Origin: Sphingomonas sp. UBA4766 | Lineage (GTDB): Bacteria; Pseudomonadota; Alphaproteobacteria; Sphingomonadales; Sphingomonadaceae | Direction of reading: 5' to 3' | NCBI GenBank assembly: GCA_002403415.1 | Contig: DHHS01000150.1 | Span: 1 to 25,045 of the forward strand | Length of the DNA stretch: 25,045 nucleotides | Shown: piece after piece, positions 8,449-15,772 of the stretch | How positions within the stretch are numbered: the stretch's first letter is position 1 | Layout: every line of letters starts with the position of its first letter | Made by a program: the position numbers and the translations under genes | Notes under the pieces: model-generated | The model's input: the letters and a program-made list of their open reading frames with translations, nothing else | Told to the model about the DNA's origin: nothing | Database searches by the model: none

Positions 8449-10599
8449 TTACCCTCTCATCCATGCATGATAACGCTCGACCCAGCGCAACACCCCTTGC
8501 GGGGCGTGGGCCCGTTTCCATTCCCCCGCCACATATTTGTTTGCTTCTGCCAGCGTCGGATAAGTGTGGATCGTGCCGAGCAGCTTGTTGAGGCCCAGCC
8601 CATGCTTCATCGCCAGCACATATTCGGCAAGCAGATCGCCCGCATGTTCGCCTACAATCGTCACACCCAAAATGCTGTCCTTGCCCGGCGGGGTCAGCAC
8701 CTTGATAAAGCCGGTGGTCGCGCCATCGGCAATCGCGCGGTCCAGCTCGTGCAAGGGATAGGTCGCGACTTCATAGGCCACGCCCTTCGCCTTGGCCTCA
8801 TCCTCGCTCAACCCAACGCGCGCGACTTCGGGATCCGTGAACGTCGCCCAAGGAATGACGCGGTAATCGGCCTTGAACTTGCGGAACCGTCCGAACAGCG
8901 CGTTGACGGCAGCATACCAAGCCTGATGGGCCGCGACATGGGTGAATTGATACGGCCCGGCGACATCGCCTGCGGCATAAATATTGGGATAGAGCGTTTG
9001 CAGATATTCGTTGGTGATGACGGTCTTGTCCGTTTCAATCCCCAACGTCTCCAGCCCATAGCCGGTCAGCCGCGCCGCGCGACCGACCGCGAGGATCAGA
9101 CAATCGAACGCGATTTCCGATGGTCTGCCATCGACTTCCACGATCAGGAACTGCGCGTCGCCGCGCCGCTCGCACCGCACCGCGCGGGTGCCGGTGCGGA
9201 CGTCAATTCCTTCCTCGCGAAAGCGTGCCTCGACGACGGCGGAGACATCGGCGTCTTCGCGCGCCATGATGCGCGGGGCCAGCTCGACTTGCGTGACGTG
9301 TGCGCCCAGCCGTGAAAAGCTCTGCGCCAGCTCGCAGCCGATCGGCCCACCACCCAGCACCACCAGCCGCGCGGGCACCGCATCCAGTCCGGCAAAGCGC
9401 TCCCACATCGTGTCGCTCGTCACATAGTCCACGGTGTCGAGCCCCGGAATCGGCGGCACAAATGGCGCGCCACCAGCCGCAATCACTATAGAGCGCGTCG
9501 TCAACCGCTGTTCGCTACCGTCATTGCCCTTGATCGCAACGGTCCAGGGATCGACGATGGTCGCATAGCCCTGCACCACTTCAACACCCAAGCCGGTATA
9601 GCGTTCGATACTGTCGTGCGGCTCGATATCACGGATCACCTGATGCACGCGCGCCATGACGGCCGGGAACGGCACCGCCGGGGTGCTGTCGGTCAGCCCA
9701 TAGTGGCTGGCATGGCGAATCTGGTGCGCAACCTTTGCACTGCGGATCAACGCTTTTGACGGGACACAGCCGTAATTCAGGCAATCGCCGCCCATTTTGT
9801 GCGCTTCGACCAGCGTAACCTTCGCTTTCACCGTCGCTGCGATATAGGCCGAAACGAGGCCGCCCGCGCCCGCGCCGATCACCACCAGATTGCGGTCATA
9901 GCGCTTGGGCCGCTGCCACTTGGCATAGACTTGCCGCGCCTTCACCCAGCCGACAATCGCGCGCGCGATCCACGGGAAAATACCCAGCGCCACGAACGAG
10001 GCAATCACGCCGGGCGAGGCAATCCCGGCCAGCGTTTCGATCTGCGCAAGCTGCGTGCCCGCATTCACGAACACCACCGTGCCCGCAAACATGCCAAGCT
10101 GGCTAACGATGTAAAAAGTAAGCGCGCGGATCGCCGTCAACCCCATCAACAGGTTGACGAGGAAAAACGGAAACGCCGGGACCAGCCGCAGCGTAAACAG
10201 GTAAAACGCGCCGTCGCGCGCCACGCCCTCGTCAATCGCGCGCAGCCGGTCGCCAAAGCGCGCGCGCACCGCATCGCGAAACAGATAGCGCGAGGCAAAA
10301 AACGCCAGCGTCGCGCCAATCGACGACGCGAACGACACAATCACTGTGCCCACCACCAGCCCGAACAACGCCCCCGCCGCGAGCGTCAGAATCGCCGCGC
10401 CCGGCAGAGAGGCACCAGCGACCCCGACATAAATCAAGAAAAACGCGCCGATCACCAATGCTGGCGACTGCCGGTAATAATCAGCGAAATCGGCTTGCCG
10501 CGCCTTCAGCGCATCAAGCGTCAAATATTGGCCAAGATCGAAATAGAAAAAGGCGAAGGCAATCGCTGCGAGTGGAATGAGGATCAACAGCCGCTTCAT
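8449..10599 (-). CDS. VTT (TVP38/TMEM64) membrane domain fused to FAD-dependent pyridine nucleotide-disulfide oxidoreductase
   Basis: A 716-residue fusion. Residues 1-225 are a TVP38/TMEM64 (VTT/SNARE-associated) membrane domain with hydrophobic helices and a conserved LRLVPAFPFFLVN block (about 137-149). From residue 236 there is a mercuric reductase/dihydrolipoamide dehydrogenase-like enzyme: FAD-binding GAGAGG (242-247), redox disulfide C273-LNYG-C278, NAD(P)-binding GGGPIG, FAD-closing YAAGDVAG, and a C-terminal dimer domain with THTYPTL-like IHTYPTLAEA carrying the active-site His. The ATG at 10599 is chosen over one 22 codons upstream because MKRLLILIPL begins the first helix. The active cysteines are intact, so it probably reduces a disulfide or metal substrate at the membrane. 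The native substrate is unknown. Confidence 0.9.
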   Translation of the reverse strand: MKRLLILIPLAAIAFAFFYFDLGQYLTLDALKARQADFADYYRQSPALVIGAFFLIYVGVAGASLPGAAILTLAAGALFGLVVGTVIVSFASSIGATLAFFASRYLFRDAVRARFGDRLRAIDEGVARDGAFYLFTLRLVPAFPFFLVNLLMGLTAIRALTFYIVSQLGMFAGTVVFVNAGTQLAQIETLAGIASPGVIASFVALGIFPWIARAIVGWVKARQVYAKWQRPKRYDRNLVVIGAGAGGLVSAYIAATVKAKVTLVEAHKMGGDCLNYGCVPSKALIRSAKVAHQIRHASHYGLTDSTPAVPFPAVMARVHQVIRDIEPHDSIERYTGLGVEVVQGYATIVDPWTVAIKGNDGSEQRLTTRSIVIAAGGAPFVPPIPGLDTVDYVTSDTMWERFAGLDAVPARLVVLGGGPIGCELAQSFSRLGAHVTQVELAPRIMAREDADVSAVVEARFREEGIDVRTGTRAVRCERRGDAQFLIVEVDGRPSEIAFDCLILAVGRAARLTGYGLETLGIETDKTVITNEYLQTLYPNIYAAGDVAGPYQFTHVAAHQAWYAAVNALFGRFRKFKADYRVIPWATFTDPEVARVGLSEDEAKAKGVAYEVATYPLHELDRAIADGATTGFIKVLTPPGKDSILGVTIVGEHAGDLLAEYVLAMKHGLGLNKLLGTIHTYPTLAEANKYVAGEWKRAHAPQGVLRWVERYHAWMRG

Positions 10600-10660
10600 G
10601 ATCGCAATCCCCACTTTGTTGACGCTCTGGCGTGTAACAAATCCTTGTCGAGTGACCAAT

Positions 10661-10689
10661 CGCAAACCGGCGGGCTACCCCGATTTGCG
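10661..10689 (-). terminator. Stem-loop in the ilvD 3' region, possible terminator without U-tract
   Basis: In the minus-strand RNA, CGCAAAUCGG pairs with CCGGUUUGCG over 10 bp around a 9-nt loop. One pair is G-U in that RNA but would be an A-C mismatch in plus-strand RNA, which favours minus-strand transcription. It lies about 55 nt past the ilvD stop and before the VTT/FAD gene. No U-run follows, so it may be an mRNA 3'-end stabiliser or a weak terminator. Confidence 0.35.
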
Positions 10690-10743
10690 CACCATTTCGT
10701 AAGTCTGAGCACCTTTAGACAACTGATCGGTCACCCGCCGTCG

Positions 10744-12429
10744 TCACTCGTTCGCGCGATCGGCTCCGCTGGTTACAGCGCCGTGCGATGCCGACCCGAC
10801 GCTATGGGCATATTTGGCATAAACGCCGATCACATCGCGCCGCCGCGCCGGGGCGGGGGCGGGCCGCGCGTCAAGGTCGGCGTCGGTCTCGAACACGCGC
10901 GCATCGACGTCAATCCGCACGCGGTCGCCGCTCCTCAGTCGCGCAATCGGGCCGCCCAGCGCCGCCTCAGGGCTGATATGACCGACCATGAAACCGTAAG
11001 TCGCGCCCGAAAACCGCCCGTCGGTAACGAGCGCCACCGAATCGCCCAGTCCCCGCCCCTGAATCGCCGCGGTCACTGCCAGCATTTCGCGCATGCCCGG
11101 GCCGCCCACGGGCCCCTCGCCGCGAATGACCACGACATCGCCCGCGACAATCTCGCCCGCCTCAAGCGCGGCAAAGGTTGCCTCCTCGCCGTCATAAACC
11201 TTTGCTGGTCCCTCAAAGCTGAGCCGGTCGTGACCCGCTAGTTTGACCACGCATCCCTCTGGCGCGAGGTTGCCGTAAAGGATGCCATAGCCGCCGCGTG
11301 CCTTGATCGGGCTGGCTGCGCTGACGATGACCTGCTGGCCCGGCGTTTCTGGGGCGTCTGCGAAAGTATCGAACAACGTCGCGCCGATCACCGTCGGCGC
11401 ATCGGCAATCAGCCCCGCCTCCATCAGCCGCCGCCCCAGCAAGCGCGTGCCGCCCGCCGCGCTCATATCGGGTGCCATGAAGCGGCCGCCGGGCTTCAGA
11501 TCAGCAATCACCGGCGTTGTCCGCGACAAGGAATCGAACAGATCGAGCCCAAAGTCGTCCGCGCCAATCCCTGCCTCGCGCGCAATCGCCAGCAGATGGA
11601 GAATCAGGTTGGTCGACCCCGCCGTCGCCGTGCCCGCCACCGCTGCATTGCGCAAGGACGTTGGCGTGATGAATTGCCTGGCGTTGCGGCCCTCGCGCAC
11701 CGCCTCCACGAGCACGCGGCCCGCTTGCGCCGCCGCCTCTCCCTTGTCGGGATGCGTAGCGGGCACATCGTTCAACCCCATTGGCGAGAGGCCAAGGAAG
11801 CTCATCGCCAGCGCCATCGTGTTCGCCGTGAATTGCCCGCCGCACGCGCCCGCGCCCGGGCAAGCCGCCACTTCCACCGCTTTCAACCCGGCATCGTCGA
11901 GCGTGCCCGCACCGTGTGCGCCAACCGCCTCAAACACGTCCTGAATCGTGATCGCCTTGTCGCCCAGCCGCCCCGGCATGATCGACCCGCCGTACAGGAT
12001 GACGCACGGCAGATCGAGCCGCGCCGCCGCCATCGCCGCCGCGGGGATCGTCTTGTCGCACCCGACCAGAAACACGACGCCGTCAAGCATGTGCCCGCGC
12101 ACCGCCAGTTCCGCCGAATCGGCAATCGTCTCGCGGCTCATCAGGCTGGCACGCATCCCCGGCGTGCCCATCGAAATGCCGTCGGTCACGACAATGGTGT
12201 TGAAATCAACCGCGGTCCCGCCCGCTTCCTCAATCCCGCAGCGGACATGATCGGCAAGCGCGCGCAAATGCATGTTGCACGGCGTGACAGTGGACCAGCT
12301 GTTGACGATCGCGAGCATCGGCTTGGCCATTGCCGCATCATCATAGCCAGCCGCGCGCAGCATCGCCCGCGCGGGCGCGCGCGCAGCGCCGTTAACCAGA
12401 TCGCGTGATGGCATGGTCGTTTGCGGCAT
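10744..12429 (-). CDS. ilvD: Dihydroxy-acid dehydratase, short [2Fe-2S]-type
   Basis: A 561-residue IlvD, which dehydrates 2,3-dihydroxyisovalerate and 2,3-dihydroxy-3-methylvalerate to the keto acids that precede valine/leucine and isoleucine. The three cluster cysteines are visible: C51 (PCNMH), C124 (GCDKT) and C196 (ACGGQFTANT). The length is that of the short class known for a [2Fe-2S] cluster in plants and mycobacteria, rather than the about 616-residue [4Fe-4S] E. coli enzyme. The ATG at 12429 (MPQTTMPSRD) is preferred over an upstream in-frame ATG that would extend into the AT-rich intergenic region; AAGGGA lies about 11 nt upstream. It is divergent from ilvC and completes that operon's pathway. 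Confidence 0.95.
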   Translation of the reverse strand: MPQTTMPSRDLVNGAARAPARAMLRAAGYDDAAMAKPMLAIVNSWSTVTPCNMHLRALADHVRCGIEEAGGTAVDFNTIVVTDGISMGTPGMRASLMSRETIADSAELAVRGHMLDGVVFLVGCDKTIPAAAMAAARLDLPCVILYGGSIMPGRLGDKAITIQDVFEAVGAHGAGTLDDAGLKAVEVAACPGAGACGGQFTANTMALAMSFLGLSPMGLNDVPATHPDKGEAAAQAGRVLVEAVREGRNARQFITPTSLRNAAVAGTATAGSTNLILHLLAIAREAGIGADDFGLDLFDSLSRTTPVIADLKPGGRFMAPDMSAAGGTRLLGRRLMEAGLIADAPTVIGATLFDTFADAPETPGQQVIVSAASPIKARGGYGILYGNLAPEGCVVKLAGHDRLSFEGPAKVYDGEEATFAALEAGEIVAGDVVVIRGEGPVGGPGMREMLAVTAAIQGRGLGDSVALVTDGRFSGATYGFMVGHISPEAALGGPIARLRSGDRVRIDVDARVFETDADLDARPAPAPARRRDVIGVYAKYAHSVGSASHGAVTSGADRANE

Positions 12430-12464
12430 TGGTTGACTGGTCCCTTTGAATACCCAACCGCCGT

Positions 12465-12494
12465 TTAGCGTTGGCGGCGACGCAGTGATATAAA
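12465..12494 (+). promoter_or_regulatory. Candidate sigma70 promoter of the ilv-leu operon
   Basis: An extended -10 element TG-A-TATAAA (hexamer 12489-12494) sits in the only AT-rich island between ilvD and ilvC. A weak -35 candidate, TTAGCG (12465-12470), lies 18 nt upstream. Transcription would begin near 12501 and give a leader RNA of about 290 nt containing the attenuator. The -35 matches consensus poorly. The ilvD promoter should also lie in this island on the other strand, but I could not pick a convincing one. Confidence 0.35.
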
Positions 12495-12581
12495 AATTCG
12501 CAAGCGTCAAAAAATTAGTTGTAAAGTTACGTTCAGCTGCTAATGAGCGGGTCAACACAGAGTTTGAACAAAGGATTTGAC

Positions 12582-12710
12582 GTGCAGCACGTATCGCTGG
12601 GTACTGTATCGGTAGCAGGGGTGGTTCGCCCCGTGGTGGCCCGTGCCCGCGACCTTCGCCCGCTGGTACTTCTTCTTATTACCGATGATCCGGGGAGCGC
12701 CCGGCTCTGA
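12582..12710 (+). CDS. ilv-leu operon leader peptide (attenuator peptide)
   Basis: A 42-codon ORF starting at GTG 12582, 6 nt after an AAAGGA ribosome site, and ending at TGA 12708-12710. Branched-chain residues make up 16 of the 41 codons after the start (8 Val, 7 Leu, 1 Ile). The key run is CTG GTA CTT CTT CTT ATT at 12663-12680 (Leu-Val-Leu-Leu-Leu-Ile), giving the peptide end PLVLLLITDDPGSARL. CTT, GTA and ATT are uncommon in the neighbouring GC-rich genes, which would make ribosome stalling more sensitive to charged tRNA. An in-frame ATG at 12543 would add 13 codons but has no ribosome site. The peptide is expected to have no function other than control of the terminator downstream. Confidence 0.8.
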   Translation: MQHVSLGTVSVAGVVRPVVARARDLRPLVLLLITDDPGSARL

Positions 12711-12749
12711 GACAAGGCTGAAAGGCCAGGCTTCAGAACCCCGCTCCCC
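12692..12749 (+). promoter_or_regulatory. Antiterminator pairing of the ilv-leu attenuator
   Basis: GGGGAGCG (12692-12699), lying 12 nt past the Ile codon of the leader peptide, is perfectly complementary to CGCTCCCC (12742-12749). The second segment includes most of the left arm of the terminator hairpin, so the two structures exclude each other. A ribosome stalled at the Leu/Val/Ile codons would leave 12692-12699 free to pair and allow read-through; one that reaches the stop at 12708 would cover it. A competing 5-bp hairpin (12694-12698 with 12704-12708, one G-U pair) could sequester the segment when the leader is not translated. Confidence 0.65.
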
Positions 12750-12770
12750 ACCCCGGGAGCGGGGTTTTTC
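12737..12770 (+). terminator. Intrinsic terminator (attenuator) before ilvC
   Basis: AACCCCGCTCCC (12737-12748) and GGGAGCGGGGTT (12755-12766) form a perfect 12-bp stem with a 6-nt loop. They are followed at once by a T-rich tract (TTTTT at 12765-12769, then CTTGTTT). It lies 27 nt past the leader peptide stop and 25 nt before the ilvC start, the classic place for an attenuator. It is the clearest intrinsic terminator in the window. Confidence 0.88.
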
Positions 12771-12794
12771 TTGTTTGCGATGAAGGAATTGACG

Positions 12795-13808
12795 ATGGAA
12801 CGCATCTATACCGACAACGACGCCAGCCCCCGCACGTTGACCGGCGGCAAAATCGCAATCATCGGCTATGGCAGCCAAGGTCGCGCGCACGCGATGAACC
12901 TGCGCGATAAGGGGTTTGATGTCGCCATCGGCGCCCGCCCCGGCGGCACTGCCGAGGCACGCGCCCGCGCCGATGGCTTTCGCCCGACCACACCGGCAGA
13001 CGCCGCGCGCGGGGCTCGGTTGATCGCGCTGCTCACCCCCGACATGACACACGGCGCGCTCTACCGCGACGACATTGCCCCCAATATGGCGCCCGGCGGT
13101 GCCCTCCTCGTCGCGCACGGCTTTTCGCTGCATTATGGCGAGATCGAGCCGCGCCACGACATCGACATCATTCTGGTCGCGCCAAAGGGACCGGGCGCGC
13201 TGGTGCGGCGCGAGTTTGAAATTGGGCGCGGTGTCCCTTGCCTGTTCGCGGTGCGCCAGGATGCAAGCGGAGAAGCGCGCGACCGGGCGCTCGCCTATGC
13301 GCAGGGGATTGGCGGCACGACCGCAGGTGCGATCGAGACCAGCTTTGCCGAAGAAACCGAAACCGATCTGTTCGGCGAACAGGCGGTGCTGTGCGGTGGC
13401 GCGACCGAACTGATTACCGCCGGGTTCGAAACGCTGGTGGCGGAAGGGTATAAGCCTGAAGTCGCCTATTTCGAATGTCTGCACGAACTTAAGCTGATCG
13501 TCGACCTGCTCTATGAGGGCGGCTTTACCCGGATGCACGATTTCATCTCCGAAACTGCGAAATATGGCGACCTGGTCAGCGGGCCGCGGGTCATCAACGC
13601 GGAAACGCGCGAACGCATGCGCGAAGTGCTGCGCGACATTCGCACCGGCAAATTCGCGCATGACTGGATCGCCGAGAACAAGGCCGGCAAGCCCAACTAC
13701 ACCGCCATGCTGGAAGCGGATATGGCCCAGCCAATCGAACAGGTTGGCGCGCGGATGCGGCGGCACATGGCGTGGCTGAACACCGCGCCCAAGACCGAGG
13801 CGGCCTGA
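12795..13808 (+). CDS. ilvC: Ketol-acid reductoisomerase, class I
   Basis: A 337-residue class I enzyme that isomerises and reduces acetolactate and acetohydroxybutyrate to dihydroxy acids. The Rossmann motif GYGSQG is at 24-29. The catalytic His is in AHGF, and Mg ligands lie in ETDLFGEQ and in the ECLHE helix. The ATG at 12795 follows AAGGAA by 6 nt and gives the normal N-terminus; an upstream in-frame ATG at 12780 lies against the terminator and is less likely. The cofactor loop reads ARPGGTAEAR (47-56), without the serines of the RPGSAS loop usual in alphaproteobacteria. GYGSQGRAHA and LVRREFEIGRGVPC resemble xanthomonad IlvC (from memory). It is first in the operon, behind the attenuator. 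Confidence 0.95.
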   Translation: MERIYTDNDASPRTLTGGKIAIIGYGSQGRAHAMNLRDKGFDVAIGARPGGTAEARARADGFRPTTPADAARGARLIALLTPDMTHGALYRDDIAPNMAPGGALLVAHGFSLHYGEIEPRHDIDIILVAPKGPGALVRREFEIGRGVPCLFAVRQDASGEARDRALAYAQGIGGTTAGAIETSFAEETETDLFGEQAVLCGGATELITAGFETLVAEGYKPEVAYFECLHELKLIVDLLYEGGFTRMHDFISETAKYGDLVSGPRVINAETRERMREVLRDIRTGKFAHDWIAENKAGKPNYTAMLEADMAQPIEQVGARMRRHMAWLNTAPKTEAA

Positions 13809-13811
13809 CCC

Positions 13812-15500
13812 ATGGCAAGTACGGCCCACGCCATCCTCCCCCAACGCACTGGCGCGCGGCTAGTCATCGACGCGCTGGAGGCGGCCGGGGTCGAGGTAAT
13901 CTTCGGCTATCCGGGTGGCGCGATCATGCCGGTTTACGACGCATTACCGGGTTCAAAGCTGCGCCATATCCTGGTGCGGCATGAACAGGGGGCAGCGATG
14001 GCCGCCGATGCTTATGGCCGCGTCACCGGGCGGCCCGGCGTGTGTCTGGCGACATCGGGGCCGGGGGCGACCAACCTCATCACCGGCATTGCCAATGCGT
14101 TCCTCGACAGCGTGCCGATGGTCGCGATCACCGGCCAGGTCGGTACTGCGCTGATGGGCACCGATGCGTTTCAGGAAGTCGATATTTTCGGCATGACGCT
14201 GCCCATCGTCAAGCACAGCTATGTCATCCGCGCGACCGAGGATATTCCGCGCATTTTTGCCGAAGCCTTTGCGCTGGCCGCATCGGGGCGACCGGGTCCG
14301 GTGCTGATCGACTTGCCCAAGGACGTGTTGCAACGCGCAATCGATGCGCCCGCCCCGCTCCCGCCTGCCACGCCCGCCGCGCCGGCCATGCCCGACGCAA
14401 GCGCCATGGCGACGGCCAACCGGCTGATCGCAGAGGCGAAGGCACCGATCCTGTATTTCGGCGGCGGCATCGCGATTGCAGGCGCAGAGGATGCGTTGCG
14501 GGCCTTTGCCGCACGCACCGGGATGCCATCGGTTGCCACCCTCAAAGGGCTGGGCAGCCTGGCCCCTGGCACCCCGCATTATCTTGGGATGCTGGGGATG
14601 CACGGCACGCGCGCGGCCAACATGGCGATCGACGCGGCCGATCTCCTGGTGTGCGTCGGCGCGCGGTTCGATGACCGGGCGACGGGCAAGCTCGATGCCT
14701 TTGCCCCCCGCGCCAAGGTGATCCACATCGACGCCGACCCGGCCGAAATCAACAAGCTGCGCGCCGCCGAAGCGGGGCTTGGCGGCGACATTATCGCGAT
14801 CCTCGACGCACTGACAGCAACCCCCGCCGACATTGCGGCCTGGACCGCGCGCTGCGACGCTTGGAACCGGCAGTCGATACCGCGCTACGACGCGCCGGGG
14901 GCCGGCGTTTATGCCCCTGCCCTGCTCCACGACCTGTCGGTTGCGGCGGGCAAGCGGGCGATCTTCACCTGCGACGTCGGCCAGCACCAGATGTGGGTCG
15001 CCCAGCACTGCGTATTCCACCGCCCGCAGGCGCATCTGACGAGCGCGGGGCTGGGGGCGATGGGTTATGGCATTCCGGCGGGCATCGGCGCGCTGTTTGC
15101 AGAGCCCGACGCAACCGTCATCACCGTGACCGGTGACGGGTCGATCATGATGAATATTCAAGAGCTGGCGACGATCCGCCGCTATGGCTTGCCGCTGAAG
15201 ATCGTGCTGCTCGACAACAGCCAGCTTGGCCTGGTGCGCCAATGGCAGGAATTATTCTTTGACGAGAATTTTTCCGAAGTCGACCTTTACGACAATCCCG
15301 ATTTCGCCGAACTCGCCCGTGCCTTCGGGATCGAGGCCTTCACCGTCGATTACCGCGAGCAAGTGCCCGCCGCCATCGACCGGCTGCTTGCGGCGCGCGG
15401 TGCGATCCTGTGCCATATCCGCATCGATTCGCGCGAAAATGTCTGGCCGCTGGTGCCGCCCAACCGATCCAATGTCGAAATGCTGGAGCAACGCAAATGA
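13812..15500 (+). CDS. ilvG: Acetolactate synthase large subunit, AHAS II (IlvG)-type
   Basis: A 562-residue thiamine-diphosphate enzyme that condenses pyruvate with pyruvate or 2-ketobutyrate. The catalytic Glu is E58 (RHEQGA). The FAD/substrate region shows GPGATNLITG and GTDAFQEVD. The TPP/Mg motif is GDGSIMMNIQE...N in the C-terminal third. RQWQELFF carries the Trp that in E. coli AHAS II favours 2-ketobutyrate. Recalled similarity is highest to IlvG rather than IlvB/IlvI, for example LGMLGMHGT, VGQHQMW and ENVWPLVPP near the end. The short partner gene supports the same assignment. It starts 3 nt after ilvC and overlaps the next gene as ATGA. A general annotation as ilvB would also be defensible. 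Confidence 0.93.
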   Translation: MASTAHAILPQRTGARLVIDALEAAGVEVIFGYPGGAIMPVYDALPGSKLRHILVRHEQGAAMAADAYGRVTGRPGVCLATSGPGATNLITGIANAFLDSVPMVAITGQVGTALMGTDAFQEVDIFGMTLPIVKHSYVIRATEDIPRIFAEAFALAASGRPGPVLIDLPKDVLQRAIDAPAPLPPATPAAPAMPDASAMATANRLIAEAKAPILYFGGGIAIAGAEDALRAFAARTGMPSVATLKGLGSLAPGTPHYLGMLGMHGTRAANMAIDAADLLVCVGARFDDRATGKLDAFAPRAKVIHIDADPAEINKLRAAEAGLGGDIIAILDALTATPADIAAWTARCDAWNRQSIPRYDAPGAGVYAPALLHDLSVAAGKRAIFTCDVGQHQMWVAQHCVFHRPQAHLTSAGLGAMGYGIPAGIGALFAEPDATVITVTGDGSIMMNIQELATIRRYGLPLKIVLLDNSQLGLVRQWQELFFDENFSEVDLYDNPDFAELARAFGIEAFTVDYREQVPAAIDRLLAARGAILCHIRIDSRENVWPLVPPNRSNVEMLEQRK

Positions 15501-15772
15501 CCGACCGCATCACCATCGAATATGCCCCAAACGAAGGTGCGACGTTGCGGCTTTTGGGCCTGATCGAACGGCGCGGTTTCCGCATCACGGCGATCAGCAT
15601 GGCGGAAGCGGCGGGTGGTCGCCACGCCGCGCTGACGCTTGACCTGTCGGCACGCGGCGGCGCGCGCGCGCTCGACACGCTGGGGCTGCAACTGCGCCGG
15701 CTAAGCGATGTGCATTGGGTCGGTGCGGCACCGCGCCCGCAATTGGGCCGACATTTGGGGGAAGCCGCGTGA
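15497..15772 (+). CDS. ilvM: Acetolactate synthase small subunit, IlvM-type single ACT domain
   Basis: A 91-residue ACT-domain protein, predicted to be the small regulatory or activating subunit of the preceding synthase. It has one ACT unit only (ITIEYAPNEGATLRLLGLIE, then RRGFRITAISMAEA), and its closing LRRLSDVHWV resembles E. coli IlvM (87 residues) more than the about 160-180-residue IlvN/IlvH with a second domain. The ATG overlaps the ilvG stop (ATGA), and its own stop overlaps the leuA start (GTGA), so the short length is deliberate rather than a broken longer gene. In E. coli, the IlvGM isozyme is valine-resistant; the same property here is inference. Confidence 0.88.
   Translation: MTDRITIEYAPNEGATLRLLGLIERRGFRITAISMAEAAGGRHAALTLDLSARGGARALDTLGLQLRRLSDVHWVGAAPRPQLGRHLGEAA

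Noticed and set aside
9799..11241. 480-codon plus-strand ORF spanning the antisense of the VTT/FAD gene and ilvD
   Set aside because: It crosses two well-supported genes and their intergenic gap, and the product is rich in Arg, His and Gln with no recognisable domain.
12454..12477. Inverted repeats CCAAC/GTTGG and CCGCC/GGCGG in the ilvD-ilvC intergenic region as an operator or ilvD riboswitch
   Set aside because: The two 5-bp pairings are short and cross each other, and overlap only weak promoter sequence; not beyond chance in GC-rich DNA.
12543..12581. ATG start for a longer leader peptide
   Set aside because: In frame with the leader but without a ribosome site, whereas the GTG at 12582 follows AAAGGA by 6 nt. 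It remains possible and does not affect the control codons.
12552..13844. 430-codon minus-strand ORF antisense to ilvC and covering the leader region
   Set aside because: ilvC on the other strand has all catalytic motifs, and the attenuator parts are consistent only with plus-strand transcription.
13953..15242. 429-codon minus-strand ORF antisense to ilvG
   Set aside because: A shadow of the strongly conserved IlvG frame; no motif or ribosome site supports it.
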